A stretch of DNA of 48,114 bases from Candidatus Villigracilis proximus (GCA_016715195.1 JADKBB010000028.1:1-48114); one strand, 5' to 3'. Counted from the stretch's first letter, positions 9,994-18,522 are shown. Notes: generated by a model from the letters alone, not told the origin. Made by a program: numbers and translations.

Positions 9994-9997
9994 AAAC

Positions 9998-10026
9998 AAA
10001 AGCCAGTGACAAAATCACTGGCTTTT
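9998..10026. terminator. Bidirectional terminator between the ABC trio and the regulator
   Basis: AAAAGCCAGTGA (9998-10009) and TCACTGGCTTTT (10015-10026) form a perfect 12-bp stem with T-rich ends in both directions, serving the convergent ABC operon (+) and the MerR-type gene (-). Confidence 0.9.
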
Positions 10027-10045
10027 CCTTATTACTTATCACTTT

Positions 10046-10808
10046 TTACTTCTCACTACTTTCCTTCTTCTTCCCCGCCACATACACCTTCACAGCTTCA
10101 AGCATAAACGCCGCCAACTGTGGATGCATCTTATCAAAGTTGGCTTTGAATTTTGGATCATCGTTATATCCACTGGCGAGAGCGAGCAACTGCTCAAGAT
10201 TCGGCGTCCAGAAATAATCCATGTGCTTGCGCCAACGCTCCACAATCGCCTGCACTTCCGCGCTGGATGCGCCCTTCGGCATGGCAGCGATCATATCCTG
10301 ATATACCTGTTTACCTTCCGCTAAAATGGCCTTCTTTCTTCCCGGCAGAATACGCCTTCCATTTGCGATTGGATTCGCGCACGGTTTCGGGGTCATATAA
10401 TTTTTCCGCTTCCTGCGCGTATTTTTCCTGCTCTTCTTCGCTAAAGCCTTCGAACAAATCTGATTGGCTCATGATCTTTTCTCCTTTTAAATGATTAATG
10501 GTATTGTCCACTGTGACGAGTAAGCGCTTCGTTCTTTCCATTTGCCTGCTCAGCGATTCTTTATGAGTCTCCAACGCTGACAGCACATCAAAATCACGGC
10601 GTCCCATGATGTGCTTGATGTCTTCGAGCGGAAATCCCAACTCACGATAAAAAAGAATTTGCTGCAACTTCAGCATGGACTCCTCCCCATAGTAGCGATA
10701 GCCATTATCGCCAATGTGAGATGGCTTGAGGAGGCCGATGTCGTCGTAGTGATGCAAAGTCCGCGGGGTGACGCCTGCCATTTTGGAGAGCTGTTTTACA
10801 GTGAACAT
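10046..10808 (-). pseudogene. MerR-family regulator with TipAS ligand domain, one frameshift
   Basis: A 253-residue protein once repaired, the length of Streptomyces TipAL. The N-terminus is a MerR winged helix (TVKQLSKMAGVTPRTLHHYD, DNGYRYY) followed by a coiled-coil dimerisation helix. The C-terminal part is a TipAS/Albicidin-resistance fold (KASSAEV-type helix, W.KHM.YF, YNDDPKFKANFDKMHPQLA), which binds peptide antibiotics or other hydrophobic ligands in known members. The first frame ends just after KKEGHFSGR, while the family sequence KKAILAEGKQVYQDMIAAMP continues in another frame. Removing one base from the run at 10335-10337 joins them. The ATG at 10808 is chosen because the -10 element ends seven bases upstream, giving a leaderless message. 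It is divergent from the cupin gene. Confidence 0.88.
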
Positions 10809-10814
10809 GGATGT

Positions 10815-10850
10815 AATATAAACCCTCACGTAACGTTAATGTCAAGGGTT
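10815..10850 (-). promoter_or_regulatory. MerR-type promoter and operator with 19-bp spacer
   Basis: On the minus strand there is a -35 TTGACA (10845-10840), a 19-bp spacer and a -10 TATATT (10820-10815). The long spacer is the hallmark of promoters opened by MerR proteins. The spacer and flanks hold an inverted repeat (AACCCT at 10821-10826, AGGGTT at 10845-10850, with TAACGTTA at the centre) that resembles the TipA operator ACGTGAGG half site. Autoregulation is the natural inference, and the divergent cupin gene could be a second target. Confidence 0.75.
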
Positions 10851-10930
10851 TATTTAAATTTGAGATGTATAATTAAATTTATTAACATTATTGTCCATGC
10901 AAATTCATCCCATCTTTTAAGAGGTATCCA

Positions 10931-11356
10931 ATGAGTGACACAAAAAGCAACTCCCCCTTAATTCAAACCGGCTCCATCGCTCGCAATGATTTCAAACCCA
11001 GCCCCATTGAACCCTCCTGGATCATGGAAGGCAATCCAACCGCCCGTTCTGTTTCGCTGGCAAAGGCAGATGATAAAAATTTCTCGTGCGGACTATGGGA
11101 ATGCACCGCCGGTAAATTCAAATATATTTTCCCTGAAGACGAGATTGTCCATATCCTGGAAGGTGAAGTATTCATTCAGGAGGAAGGAGCCGAGCACACC
11201 TTGCGGGCAGGTGATACAGCCTACTTCCCCGAGGGATTGATCACAGTCTGGACTGTGCCAATTTACATCAAAAAATTCGCAATATTCCGTTCTGTATCGC
11301 AGCCGCTCTCCGTAAAAATCATTTCAAGATTAAAGAAAATTCTCAAGCGGAAATAA
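10931..11356 (+). CDS. Cupin-domain protein (ureidoglycine-type cupin_3 / DUF861)
   Basis: A 141-residue single-cupin protein. The core reads FSCGLWECTAGKFKYIFPEDEIVHILEGEV followed by LRAGDTAYFPEGLITVW, which matches the DUF861/cupin_3 pattern in which FPEDE.V.ILEG supplies metal or ligand contacts. A basic amphipathic C-terminus (residues 120-141) is unusual. The start has the site AAGAGGTATCCA. It is divergently transcribed from the TipA-like regulator with the operator between them, so it could be regulated by that protein. Substrate unknown. Confidence 0.8.
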   Translation: MSDTKSNSPLIQTGSIARNDFKPSPIEPSWIMEGNPTARSVSLAKADDKNFSCGLWECTAGKFKYIFPEDEIVHILEGEVFIQEEGAEHTLRAGDTAYFPEGLITVWTVPIYIKKFAIFRSVSQPLSVKIISRLKKILKRK

Positions 11357-11403
11357 ACGATGAGGAAAAGAAGTAAATTGGTACAATAAGGTTGGAAACC
11401 AAC

Positions 11404-12090
11404 ATGAAAAATAATATTATCCATCAAGACGAACATATCCTCATCATCAACAAACCCGCCGGACTCTCAGTGCTCCCCGAAGGCTGGGAACCCGACGCGC
11501 CGTATCTTGTCAAAATGCTAGAAGAAGAATATGAAAAGATCTGGGTCGTTCACCGCCTCGATAAATTCACCAGCGGCGTATTGGTCTTTGCCTTAAACGC
11601 AGAAGCCCACCGCTCGCTGAATATTCAATTTGAAAAACATGAAGTTGAAAAAGTTTATCGCGCCATTACCGTCGGCGCCCCGCCGTGGAAGGAACGAATC
11701 ACAAAATTTCCCTTAAGAGTCAACGTGGGGCATAAACACCGCACGATGGTCGATAACAAAAACGGAGTCCGCTCTGAAACAAAATTCAAAGTCTTAAATT
11801 GGATTCAGATTTCCCCCGAACTGGCAGAAGGCGCTGCATTGGTAGAAGCCCGCCCGATGACCGGACGCACGCATCAGATCAGAGTCCATGCATATGCACT
11901 GGGATATCCGCTTTTAGGCGACACCCTCTACAGCGCACCTGAAACAAACATCATTGCGCGCCCCGCCTTGCACGCGCACTCTTTAACTTTTAATCATCCA
12001 GTTTCAAATGAACGGGTTTCATTTACCGCGCCTTACCCCGCTGATTTCAAAAAAGCATTGGAACGTTTAGAGTTAAACATTCAACACTAA
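11404..12090 (+). CDS. RluA-family RNA pseudouridine synthase
   Basis: A 228-residue pseudouridine synthase of the RluA/RsuA superfamily, which isomerises uridine in rRNA or tRNA. The catalytic motif is VHRLDKFTSGVLVFA, with the nucleophilic Asp at about residue 53. The second family motif ARPMTGRTHQIRVH and the closing LLGDTLY and HAHSL segments are present. There is no S4 RNA-binding domain, unlike RluC/RluD, so it is a short RluA or TruC-like form, and the target uridine cannot be assigned. ATG 11404 is preferred over the in-frame TTG at 11392, which would abut its own binding site. Confidence 0.88.
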   Translation: MKNNIIHQDEHILIINKPAGLSVLPEGWEPDAPYLVKMLEEEYEKIWVVHRLDKFTSGVLVFALNAEAHRSLNIQFEKHEVEKVYRAITVGAPPWKERITKFPLRVNVGHKHRTMVDNKNGVRSETKFKVLNWIQISPELAEGAALVEARPMTGRTHQIRVHAYALGYPLLGDTLYSAPETNIIARPALHAHSLTFNHPVSNERVSFTAPYPADFKKALERLELNIQH

Positions 12091-12097
12091 ACGTTCC
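12060..12097. terminator. Bidirectional terminator-like hairpin overlapping the rluA-type gene end
   Basis: GGAACGTTTAG (12060-12070) pairs perfectly with CTAAACGTTCC (12087-12097) between two convergent genes. The T tract is weak, so termination efficiency is uncertain. Confidence 0.5.
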
Positions 12098-12104
12098 AAT
12101 CAAA

Positions 12105-13421
12105 TTATGAAATTTTTCGCGCTTCCATATAGAAGCGTTTTTCGCGCGCCTCGCCCATCGAAAAAGTTTTTCTTGGAAGAGCGCCGTCCAAAATCACAGT
12201 TTTAAACAACTCAGATTTGTGCATACCCGCCAGATAAAAACCGGCGTTACCAGCCTGCAAAGCCAGCCGCTCCACCACATCTGCGCCATGCACATAATCG
12301 ATCTTGTCCGCGCCGCCATCTTTTAAGAAAGCATCGAGGAAGGATTGGATGGTGCCCACCGCCAGATTGGACGACGCGTGCGCAATCTCGATCACGCCGA
12401 ATTTATGACCGCCTCCAACCAGACCGATCGCCTGCTTCTCACCCTCAGCAGAGTCTACCCGTTGAATCATCTCTTCGCCGCTTGCAACTTCTGTATAGGT
12501 GAAGTTCTCACCAAATGTTTTCTTAAGTTCGGCAAACAGATCTTTCTTAAGATTAAACAACACACGGTGAATGGGTTCAAACTCCAACCCTTCATCGTGG
12601 ACGTTCTCAATCTCAACCAACGCATAGCGTGAAGGATGGTCCATGCCCACCTGCGGCTTCATCTTTTCCCAAATGGCCTTGGCTGTGGCGAGAGAATGAT
12701 TGCCATCACCCATCGCAAAGAGCAGAACAGGTTGGTCTTTGCCGATGCCATATTTGGCGGCGAAGGTTTCAGGTTTGGCAAGTCCGCGCAGAGCTTCGAC
12801 CACTTGATTCTCAAAATCCGCATTGACTGCGTATCCGGCGAGATGTCCGCTTTCGAGCATCAGGTCAAAGTCATATAGTTTTTCAAGTTTGGATTTGGCT
12901 GCGCTTAATGGCTCAATGACTGTATGGTTTGGATCATCTATCAAAACGAGAATATGCGGTAATTCCATCGCCGCACCCTGGCGGACTTTGATGCGCGGAG
13001 GAAGGCGGTCCACAATGGTTCCTTCAGTAGCACGGATCAAACTGGAAGAACCTTTGTTGTAATCGTAGCATTCAAGGTCAAGGCACAAAACTACACCTTT
13101 GCGGGTCTTCCCGCCCACGGTGCGTTCCACATAGATCAGGCCATCGTGCGGCTGGAGAATGCCCTCATCCATGTATTTACGCATGGTCACTTGAATGCTC
13201 TGAATGCGTTCCTCTTCACCCGGCTTTTCAAGATGCACTTCGGGGAAGGTCAAATTCAAAGTGGACGGCGCGTCACCGACGATCTTTTCAACATCGTGCC
13301 AATACTCAGGTTCAGAGGTGAATTGATCGCAGGCAATGACTGCCCATTTGTTTAGATCGGTGCCGGCCTTGGGCAAATATACTTGCGGGATTTGAATACC
13401 AATATCATTGATAATTTTCAT
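12105..13421 (-). CDS. DUF1015 family protein linked to serine biosynthesis
   Basis: A 438-residue protein of the DUF1015 family (COG4198). Characteristic stretches are WAVIACDQFTSEPEYW near the N-terminus, GLIYVER, the LIDDPNHTVIEPL segment and the LLFAMGDGNHSLATAKAIW motif, whose GDGNHS resembles a nucleotide- or phosphate-binding loop. The family is repeatedly found beside serA and serC in Clostridia, Thermotogae and Chloroflexota, but its reaction is not established to my knowledge. It lies 84 bases downstream of serA on the same strand, with a perfect hairpin in the gap. The start has a GAGG-type site (AACGAGGCGAGT). Confidence 0.88.
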   Translation of the reverse strand: MKIINDIGIQIPQVYLPKAGTDLNKWAVIACDQFTSEPEYWHDVEKIVGDAPSTLNLTFPEVHLEKPGEEERIQSIQVTMRKYMDEGILQPHDGLIYVERTVGGKTRKGVVLCLDLECYDYNKGSSSLIRATEGTIVDRLPPRIKVRQGAAMELPHILVLIDDPNHTVIEPLSAAKSKLEKLYDFDLMLESGHLAGYAVNADFENQVVEALRGLAKPETFAAKYGIGKDQPVLLFAMGDGNHSLATAKAIWEKMKPQVGMDHPSRYALVEIENVHDEGLEFEPIHRVLFNLKKDLFAELKKTFGENFTYTEVASGEEMIQRVDSAEGEKQAIGLVGGGHKFGVIEIAHASSNLAVGTIQSFLDAFLKDGGADKIDYVHGADVVERLALQAGNAGFYLAGMHKSELFKTVILDGALPRKTFSMGEAREKRFYMEARKIS

Positions 13422-13454
13422 ACTCGCCTCGTTAAGTAGTTTGAATTTTAAAAA

Positions 13455-13496
13455 TCACGTTTCACGAATCGCGTAAACGTGATTCGTGAAACGTGA
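13455..13496. repeat. Perfect 16-bp palindrome between DUF1015 and serA
   Basis: TCACGTTTCACGAATC (13455-13470) and GATTCGTGAAACGTGA (13481-13496) are exact reverse complements around a 10-base loop. There is no T tract, so it is not a classical terminator. The ATTCGTG/CACGAAT core is shared with the intergenic inverted-repeat elements at 18.4 and 45.4 kb. It may protect or process the serA-DUF1015 message. Confidence 0.65.
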
Positions 13497-13505
13497 AATA
13501 CAACC

Positions 13506-14411
13506 TTATTTTCCGTTCTTGGCAAATGCGATCAACTTATCTGCAACTTCTGCGCCAACACGGCCTTGAGCTTCTTTGGTGGCAGCGCCAATATGCGGTG
13601 AACCGATGACGTTATCCAGTTTGAGTAGTTTCCAATCTGTGGGGGGTTCTTCAGCGAAGACATCCAACGCGGCGCCTGCGACTGTGCCGTTGGTCAATGC
13701 TTCATATAGAGCATTCTCTTCGACGATGCCGCCGCGCGCGCAATTGACAATGCGGACGCCCTTCTTCATCTTTGCGAATTGTTCCGCGCCGATCATATTC
13801 GTGGATTCTTTGGTCTTTGGAAGGTGCAAGCTAATATAGTCAGCTTGTGCCAATAACTCATCGAGGGTGACTAATTTAATTCCAGCGATCTCTTTTACGT
13901 AGGGATCATACGCAAGCACGGTCATGCCCATCACGGCTGCGCGTTTGGAAACTTCCTTGCCGATATTGCCCACACCGATTAAGCCAAGGGTTTTGCCGCC
14001 GATCTCGTCGCCATTGAAACTCTTTTTGTCCCATTTATCGGCTTTCATTGTAGCGGTCGCCTGATACAAAGAACGCGCCATCATCAACATGTAACCGATC
14101 GCCAACTCAGCCACCGAAGCGGAATTTGCCAGCGGAGTGTTCATGACAGTAATGCCCTTGGTCTTGGCATACTCATGATCAATCGTATCGAGTCCGGCAC
14201 CGCCGCGTACGATCACTTTCAGGTTGGGGCAAACATCAATTAATGGCTGGCGTACTTTGGTGCGGGAGCGGACAACCATGCCATCATAGGCGGGTAAAAC
14301 ACTGGGGAGTTCTTCAGGGGTGATGTCATCACGCACATCCACAGTTAACCCTGCGGCACGCATTTGTTCGATATATTCTTTTTCAGTTTTATCGCAAATT
14401 AAAATCTTCAT
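13506..14411 (-). CDS. serA: D-3-phosphoglycerate dehydrogenase (short form)
   Basis: A 301-residue D-isomer-specific 2-hydroxyacid dehydrogenase that oxidises 3-phosphoglycerate to 3-phosphohydroxypyruvate with NAD+, the first step of serine synthesis. The Rossmann motif is LGLIGVGNIGKEV near residue 145. The catalytic Arg lies in NCARGGIVEE and the His in GSPHIGA. It lacks the C-terminal ACT or ASB regulatory domains of long SerA forms, so classical serine feedback inhibition is not expected. The assignment to SerA rather than another hydroxyacid dehydrogenase rests on the serC neighbour and the NTPLANSASVAELA signature. It starts with AAGGAGAATTCCC. Confidence 0.88.
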   Translation of the reverse strand: MKILICDKTEKEYIEQMRAAGLTVDVRDDITPEELPSVLPAYDGMVVRSRTKVRQPLIDVCPNLKVIVRGGAGLDTIDHEYAKTKGITVMNTPLANSASVAELAIGYMLMMARSLYQATATMKADKWDKKSFNGDEIGGKTLGLIGVGNIGKEVSKRAAVMGMTVLAYDPYVKEIAGIKLVTLDELLAQADYISLHLPKTKESTNMIGAEQFAKMKKGVRIVNCARGGIVEENALYEALTNGTVAGAALDVFAEEPPTDWKLLKLDNVIGSPHIGAATKEAQGRVGAEVADKLIAFAKNGK

Positions 14412-14445
14412 GGGAATTCTCCTTGTAGATAGGGGTGAAATTAAT

Positions 14446-14482
14446 AACAGGAACCAAACCGGTGGCCCGGCTGATTCCTGTT
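14446..14482 (-). promoter_or_regulatory. Hairpin in the serA 5' leader
   Basis: On the minus strand AACAGGAA (14482-14475) pairs with TTCCTGTT (14453-14446), enclosing an inner CCGG/CCGG stem, and is followed by AT-rich sequence about 35 bases before the serA start. It could be an attenuator or a leader element. It lacks the T-box consensus, so I assign no class. The rest of 14412-14726 holds only the serC promoter. Confidence 0.35.
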
Positions 14483-14572
14483 TGAAAGAGCGTTCTAATC
14501 ACAAATTCATTCTAACAATGAGGTATGGCTTTGTCAACGACATACATCAGGGGAAAACCATGCTAATTGTTA

Positions 14573-14602
14573 TTGTGAATTTGTCTGACAAAAAGATATA
14601 AT
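14573..14602 (+). promoter_or_regulatory. Candidate sigma-A promoter of serC
   Basis: -35 TTGTGA (14573-14578), 18-bp spacer and perfect -10 TATAAT (14597-14602), about 120 bases upstream of the serC start. The long leader between them contains an imperfect duplicated CTCAGGATG motif. Confidence 0.55.
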
Positions 14603-14726
14603 GGGATTGTCCTTCTACTACGCTCAGGATGCGACTACACTCAGGATGTAGAATCTGAAATCGAAACAGAACCAGTTCAACGGTTAGGAATGAACCGTAA
14701 ATCTTTTTAAGAGGAGTATCCAAAAA

Positions 14727-15818
14727 ATGTCTGATCTCAAACGTGCGTACAATTTCAATCCCGGTCCCGGCGCTTTGCCGTTGGAAGTTTTGCAGCAGGC
14801 GCAATCTGAGTTGCTCGATTTCAAAGGCACGGGCATGTCTGTGATGGAAATCAGTCACCGCTCGAAGGAATTTGAAGCTGTGATCCAAACCGCTGAAGCA
14901 GACTTGCGTGAACTGCTTGGCATTCCATCTAATTACAAGATCATGTTCCTGCAAGGCGGCGCTACTTTGCAATTTGCGATGCTGGCGATGAACCTGCGCC
15001 CCGCCGGCGCTTCTGCCGATTACATTGTGACCGGTGCATGGAGCAAGATCGCGTTGAAGGAAGCGCAGAAACTTGGCACAGCCCGCGCTGCCGCCAATAC
15101 CGAAGCGGACGGTTTCAATTGTATTCCAGCAAAATTGGATCTTGATCCGAAAGCTGCGTATTTGCATTTCACTGCCAATGAGACGATTCATGGCGTAGAG
15201 TTTTTCAGTGAGCCCACGCCATTAGATGGCGTACCACTGGTATGTGACACTTCGTCTGATTTCATCAGCCGCCCGGTGGATATTTCAAAATATGCATTTG
15301 TGTATGCTGGCGCACAAAAGAATGCGGGGCCTTCCGGCGTGACCGTTGTCATTGCCCGCGATGATATGCTTGAGCGCACACCCGCGAATTTACCTGTGAT
15401 GCTTGATTACAAAACTCTGGCCGCGAGTGGATCGTTGCACAATACCCCTCCGAGCTTCGCGATCTATATGGTGGGACTTGTTTTCCAATGGGCCAAGAGA
15501 CAGGGCGGTCTCGCCGCGATTGAAAAGGTCAACCGTGTAAAAGCAGGTTTGGTTTACGATGCGATTGACCAAAGCGGCGGCTTCTATCGTGGACATGCAA
15601 AACCCGAAGCCCGCTCATTGATGAACATCCCCTTCCGCCTGCCTTCCGAGGAATTGGAAGAGACCTTTGCGAAGGAAGCCAAGAAGAATAACCTGATCGG
15701 TCTTAAGGGACATCGCTCTGTGGGCGGTATGCGCGCTTCTGTTTACAATGCTGTGACCGTTGAAGGTGCTCAGTCGTTGGTTGATTTTATGAAGGAATTT
15801 CAAAAGAAGAATGGATAG
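14727..15818 (+). CDS. serC: Phosphoserine aminotransferase
   Basis: A 363-residue PLP enzyme (aminotransferase class V) that converts 3-phosphohydroxypyruvate and glutamate to phosphoserine and 2-oxoglutarate, the second step of serine synthesis; it also serves pyridoxal synthesis in some bacteria. Marks are YNFNPGPGALPLEVL at the N-terminus, MEISHRSKEF, the FLQGGATLQFAM phosphate-binding turn, and the Schiff-base Lys198 in YAGAQKNAGPSG. HRSVGGMRASVYNA near the C-terminus is the substrate-binding Arg segment. The start is fixed by AAGAGGAGTATCC. It is divergent from serA-DUF1015 and followed by a terminator. serB, the phosphatase, is not in the window. Confidence 0.95.
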   Translation: MSDLKRAYNFNPGPGALPLEVLQQAQSELLDFKGTGMSVMEISHRSKEFEAVIQTAEADLRELLGIPSNYKIMFLQGGATLQFAMLAMNLRPAGASADYIVTGAWSKIALKEAQKLGTARAAANTEADGFNCIPAKLDLDPKAAYLHFTANETIHGVEFFSEPTPLDGVPLVCDTSSDFISRPVDISKYAFVYAGAQKNAGPSGVTVVIARDDMLERTPANLPVMLDYKTLAASGSLHNTPPSFAIYMVGLVFQWAKRQGGLAAIEKVNRVKAGLVYDAIDQSGGFYRGHAKPEARSLMNIPFRLPSEELEETFAKEAKKNNLIGLKGHRSVGGMRASVYNAVTVEGAQSLVDFMKEFQKKNG

Positions 15819-15858
15819 GTAAGTAAGAAGTGATTAGTAAAAAGTAATCAGTTATTGG

Positions 15859-15897
15859 AAGACCTCCGAATCCTTTATAGACTTCGGAGGTCTTTTG
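15859..15897 (+). terminator. Terminator of serC
   Basis: AAGACCTCCGAA (15859-15870) and TTCGGAGGTCTT (15883-15894) form a perfect 12-bp stem followed by TTTGATTT. Confidence 0.85.
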
Positions 15898-15951
15898 ATT
15901 TAATTAAACCTGGTGAGTTGTTATTATTCGTATGTATTTATTTTTTCATGC

Positions 15952-17607
15952 TTAAGGAATGTTCCGATTCATTACTTCGCCGATTATCCACTCACTTGCG
16001 CCAAAAGGAGACATTGTGCCATAACATGTCCATGCCTGCGGTTGAAAGTCGTTTTGGATCGGAAATTCTTTGGCTGAACTGACAGCCAGTTTTTCCGGGT
16101 CAGATAAATCAAACAAGTATGCAGCGGCGCGCCCTGCCGAAAGATCATTTAAGGGGGCATGAATCTCATCAATTTTCAATCCAATGGTTTCAAGGTAGGT
16201 AATAATCAAGTTTCGTTCATCAAATCCAAAGGCACCCGATCCGTGCGCCATCAGTATCCACACTCGTGCGCGGCCACGTTCAACATCCACTTGATGCAGA
16301 TATGCACGCGGGTCTGATCGGTTACAGTCTCCAATATGAATATCTCCAGAGATGGGAATAAGTTTCCTGTAATACTCAAACGCCTGTCCTGCACCATAAT
16401 AAACCCATAGCGAATCTTCCGATTTCCAATGATCCGACACATACTGTATTACAGGGCGAAGATGTTCTTGCGTACGCGGCGGCAGCTGCTGTGAAAAAGA
16501 AAAAACTGCAAAAGGCAAAAGTAACCCGGGTATGTATTGCCCGATCTGGTGCGGAATAAGCAGCCGTCCCAAATCGTCAGCACCAGCCACCAGAATAATC
16601 AAAATTAAGGGCAGAAGAAAGAGACTCACACGAGTGCCAAATTGATATGCTTGCGCTGCAGACGCAAGCAAGGGTAACAGGAGCGGTCCAATAATCAAGC
16701 TCCCATGTATCGGCTTCCTGATTATAAAAATCACACTTCCATATATAAAGAGAACTGTAAATAACCCCGGCCACTTGTAAGACAGCGATCCATCAAATGC
16801 GTTTGCATTTGCAGACCCCGCAAATATTCTTTGCGCAGTATTCCAGAGCCATCCTCCCCAGCCTGTTTCCGGCAGAAATGCATGTGCCCAAAAGTTGTGT
16901 AAATAGGCATTGTCAGCAGACGTTATTGAGAAAAAACTGTAACCAATTGCAATTAATACTGCCGTTGCCCACCATAACACAATTACAAAACGACGACGCC
17001 AATCTTCCCTTTTCGAAATAAATGCATCAAAAAAAATGACCGCACCGGAAGCAGCCAGAGAAAAAATTGCCACTTGCGAAAAAAAAAGTAGAATTACAGG
17101 AGCAAGTGCAAACTTCATAATATTCTGGTCTGTAATTGAAAAGCGATGAAGTTCTAAGGTAATCAAAATGACAAACAGCGTGATCGCAACATCTGACGAA
17201 TATTGTTTTAGATTTGACGAAAAAAAGATCAGCGGAATCGCAGTGGAAAACATAAAAGTTGCCACGATGGATGCAAAAGGACGCAGTACAACCTGCGCAA
17301 CAAAAAAGAACAAAACAACACTCACCACCCCGGCGGCAATGGGAAAAAGACGCAATGCATATTCCGAAGATCCAAAAGCTGCCGCCGATAACTTTACGCC
17401 AAACAAAAAGCCGGGCGGGGCGAGCTGGGCATAATCAAGAGGCTGAAATAGTTGTAATGGCTGGCGGTCAAGAACGTTGCGGGCAATTGCCGCTTCATCC
17501 ACCCAAATGGAAGGATTGGAAACATATTGCCATAAACGTACAAAAATCCCGAGAAAGACTGTAGCAACCACTGCCCAACGCTGCCAAACCAGATTACGAA
17601 TATCCAT
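15952..17607 (-). CDS. GT39-like membrane glycosyltransferase
   Basis: A 551-residue polytopic protein with about ten to eleven hydrophobic segments over residues 12-390 and a soluble C-terminal extracytoplasmic part of about 150 residues. The motif SIWVDEAAIARNVLDR after the first helix, with the acidic pair DE, and LAPPGFLF are typical of the dolichyl/undecaprenyl-phosphate-mannose (ArnT/PMT-like) GT-C families, which move sugars from polyprenyl carriers onto acceptors outside the membrane. Donor and acceptor are unknown. It overlaps nothing, and the lipase-like gene lies 20 bases upstream on the same strand, so the two may form an operon. Confidence 0.8.
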   Translation of the reverse strand: MDIRNLVWQRWAVVATVFLGIFVRLWQYVSNPSIWVDEAAIARNVLDRQPLQLFQPLDYAQLAPPGFLFGVKLSAAAFGSSEYALRLFPIAAGVVSVVLFFFVAQVVLRPFASIVATFMFSTAIPLIFFSSNLKQYSSDVAITLFVILITLELHRFSITDQNIMKFALAPVILLFFSQVAIFSLAASGAVIFFDAFISKREDWRRRFVIVLWWATAVLIAIGYSFFSITSADNAYLHNFWAHAFLPETGWGGWLWNTAQRIFAGSANANAFDGSLSYKWPGLFTVLFIYGSVIFIIRKPIHGSLIIGPLLLPLLASAAQAYQFGTRVSLFLLPLILIILVAGADDLGRLLIPHQIGQYIPGLLLPFAVFSFSQQLPPRTQEHLRPVIQYVSDHWKSEDSLWVYYGAGQAFEYYRKLIPISGDIHIGDCNRSDPRAYLHQVDVERGRARVWILMAHGSGAFGFDERNLIITYLETIGLKIDEIHAPLNDLSAGRAAAYLFDLSDPEKLAVSSAKEFPIQNDFQPQAWTCYGTMSPFGASEWIIGEVMNRNIP

Positions 17608-17627
17608 AATTTATCCCGATAAAAAAT

Positions 17628-18233
17628 TTATGCTTGACTTGCAAGTCTCACAATATCCTGAGTCACAACTCTCGAATTCATAATGAAAGTATGCAGCACA
17701 GAAACAGTTTGTAAAGGAACCCCCGTCAAAATAGTCTCCTTCACCGTCAACAGGCCATCATTAAAATTCTCTCCAAAAGGCGAATACCGTCCGCGCGGAC
17801 CGGCGATGCCGGCGTAGATTTTGGTCGGCACATCGGGCAGAGGCAGAGATTGCATAAAGCGTTCATTGGTCAACACCCTCCCCACATCTCCCATAAAGAG
17901 TTTAATCAAACGTTGATGCGCAAAAATGCGAGCCGCACCACACACCTGAGTTGGAGGTGCGAGAAAGAAGCAGGCTTTCGGCTTGTACAACAAATCCGGT
18001 AAAACGGCGCGCGTCAAAACCGTCCCCAGAGAATGCCCCACAATAATATAATCGTTTACTTGAACGCGTTTCTCAATGAAATTTTTATACCGCTGGATAC
18101 ATTCATCCCATCTTTCAAAGGTAACAGAATAGCCAAAAAGATGAGGCCGTATATTCGACCTCCACAACCGCGCCGCCAACAAAGACATCGCCGCCGGCGT
18201 ACGTCCCATCCCATGAATAAGGATCGCATCCAC
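17628..18233 (-). CDS. Alpha/beta-hydrolase (lipase-like)
   Basis: A protein of about 201 residues with the oxyanion-hole motif LIHGMGRTP near the start and the nucleophile elbow IIVGHSLGTV (Ser about residue 68). The late LHTF segment is a candidate for the catalytic His, and an acidic residue in FGENFNDGLL is a candidate Asp. No signal peptide. The GTG at 18233 is chosen because GGAGG lies seven bases before it; the alternative GTG at 18239 is too close to that site. Similar proteins are annotated as triacylglycerol lipases or thioesterases, but the substrate cannot be seen. It is probably co-transcribed with the glycosyltransferase. Confidence 0.75.
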   Translation of the reverse strand: MDAILIHGMGRTPAAMSLLAARLWRSNIRPHLFGYSVTFERWDECIQRYKNFIEKRVQVNDYIIVGHSLGTVLTRAVLPDLLYKPKACFFLAPPTQVCGAARIFAHQRLIKLFMGDVGRVLTNERFMQSLPLPDVPTKIYAGIAGPRGRYSPFGENFNDGLLTVKETILTGVPLQTVSVLHTFIMNSRVVTQDIVRLASQA

Positions 18234-18361
18234 CCACACACCTCCTGCAACACATCAACACAACGTCTTCGCAAAAACAGGATCGACCGCCCATTCTATT
18301 CAAGACAAATTTTTGATATTGGTCAAAACATAAATAATGTGCTCAAATGCCAAAATACTTT

Positions 18362-18432
18362 AACACGAATGGCACGAATTCCACGAATATTTTGGTTTTC
18401 GCGTCATTCGTGTCATTCGAGAAATTCGCGTT
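18362..18432. repeat. Intergenic inverted-repeat element (CACGAAT family)
   Basis: The left end AACACGAATGGCACGAA (18362-18378) and the reverse complement of the right end, AACGCGAATTTCTCGAA (18432-18416), match at 13 of 17 positions. Several CACGAAT/ATTCGTG half units lie between, so the whole can fold into a long imperfect hairpin. A larger relative is at 45412-45592. It lies in the 400-base gap 18234-18640, which otherwise holds the palindrome at 18474 and no gene I can support. Confidence 0.6.
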
Positions 18433-18473
18433 TAGGTTCATCTCTTCAACTTACCATTACCAATTTTTTTACC

Positions 18474-18522
18474 GTACAACCAACATGGTTACCATTTTTG
18501 CAGTAAGAATAGTTGGTTGTAC
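18474..18522. repeat. Perfect 11-bp inverted repeat
   Basis: GTACAACCAAC (18474-18484) and GTTGGTTGTAC (18512-18522) are exact reverse complements, 27 bases apart, with the small palindrome ATGGTTACCAT at 18485-18495. It may be an operator or a hairpin upstream of the gene at 18641. Confidence 0.45.

Noticed and set aside
14412..14726. T-box riboswitch before serA or serC
   Set aside because: A GGTGGC-containing hairpin is present, but the invariant T-box antiterminator sequence and a specifier stem are not seen.
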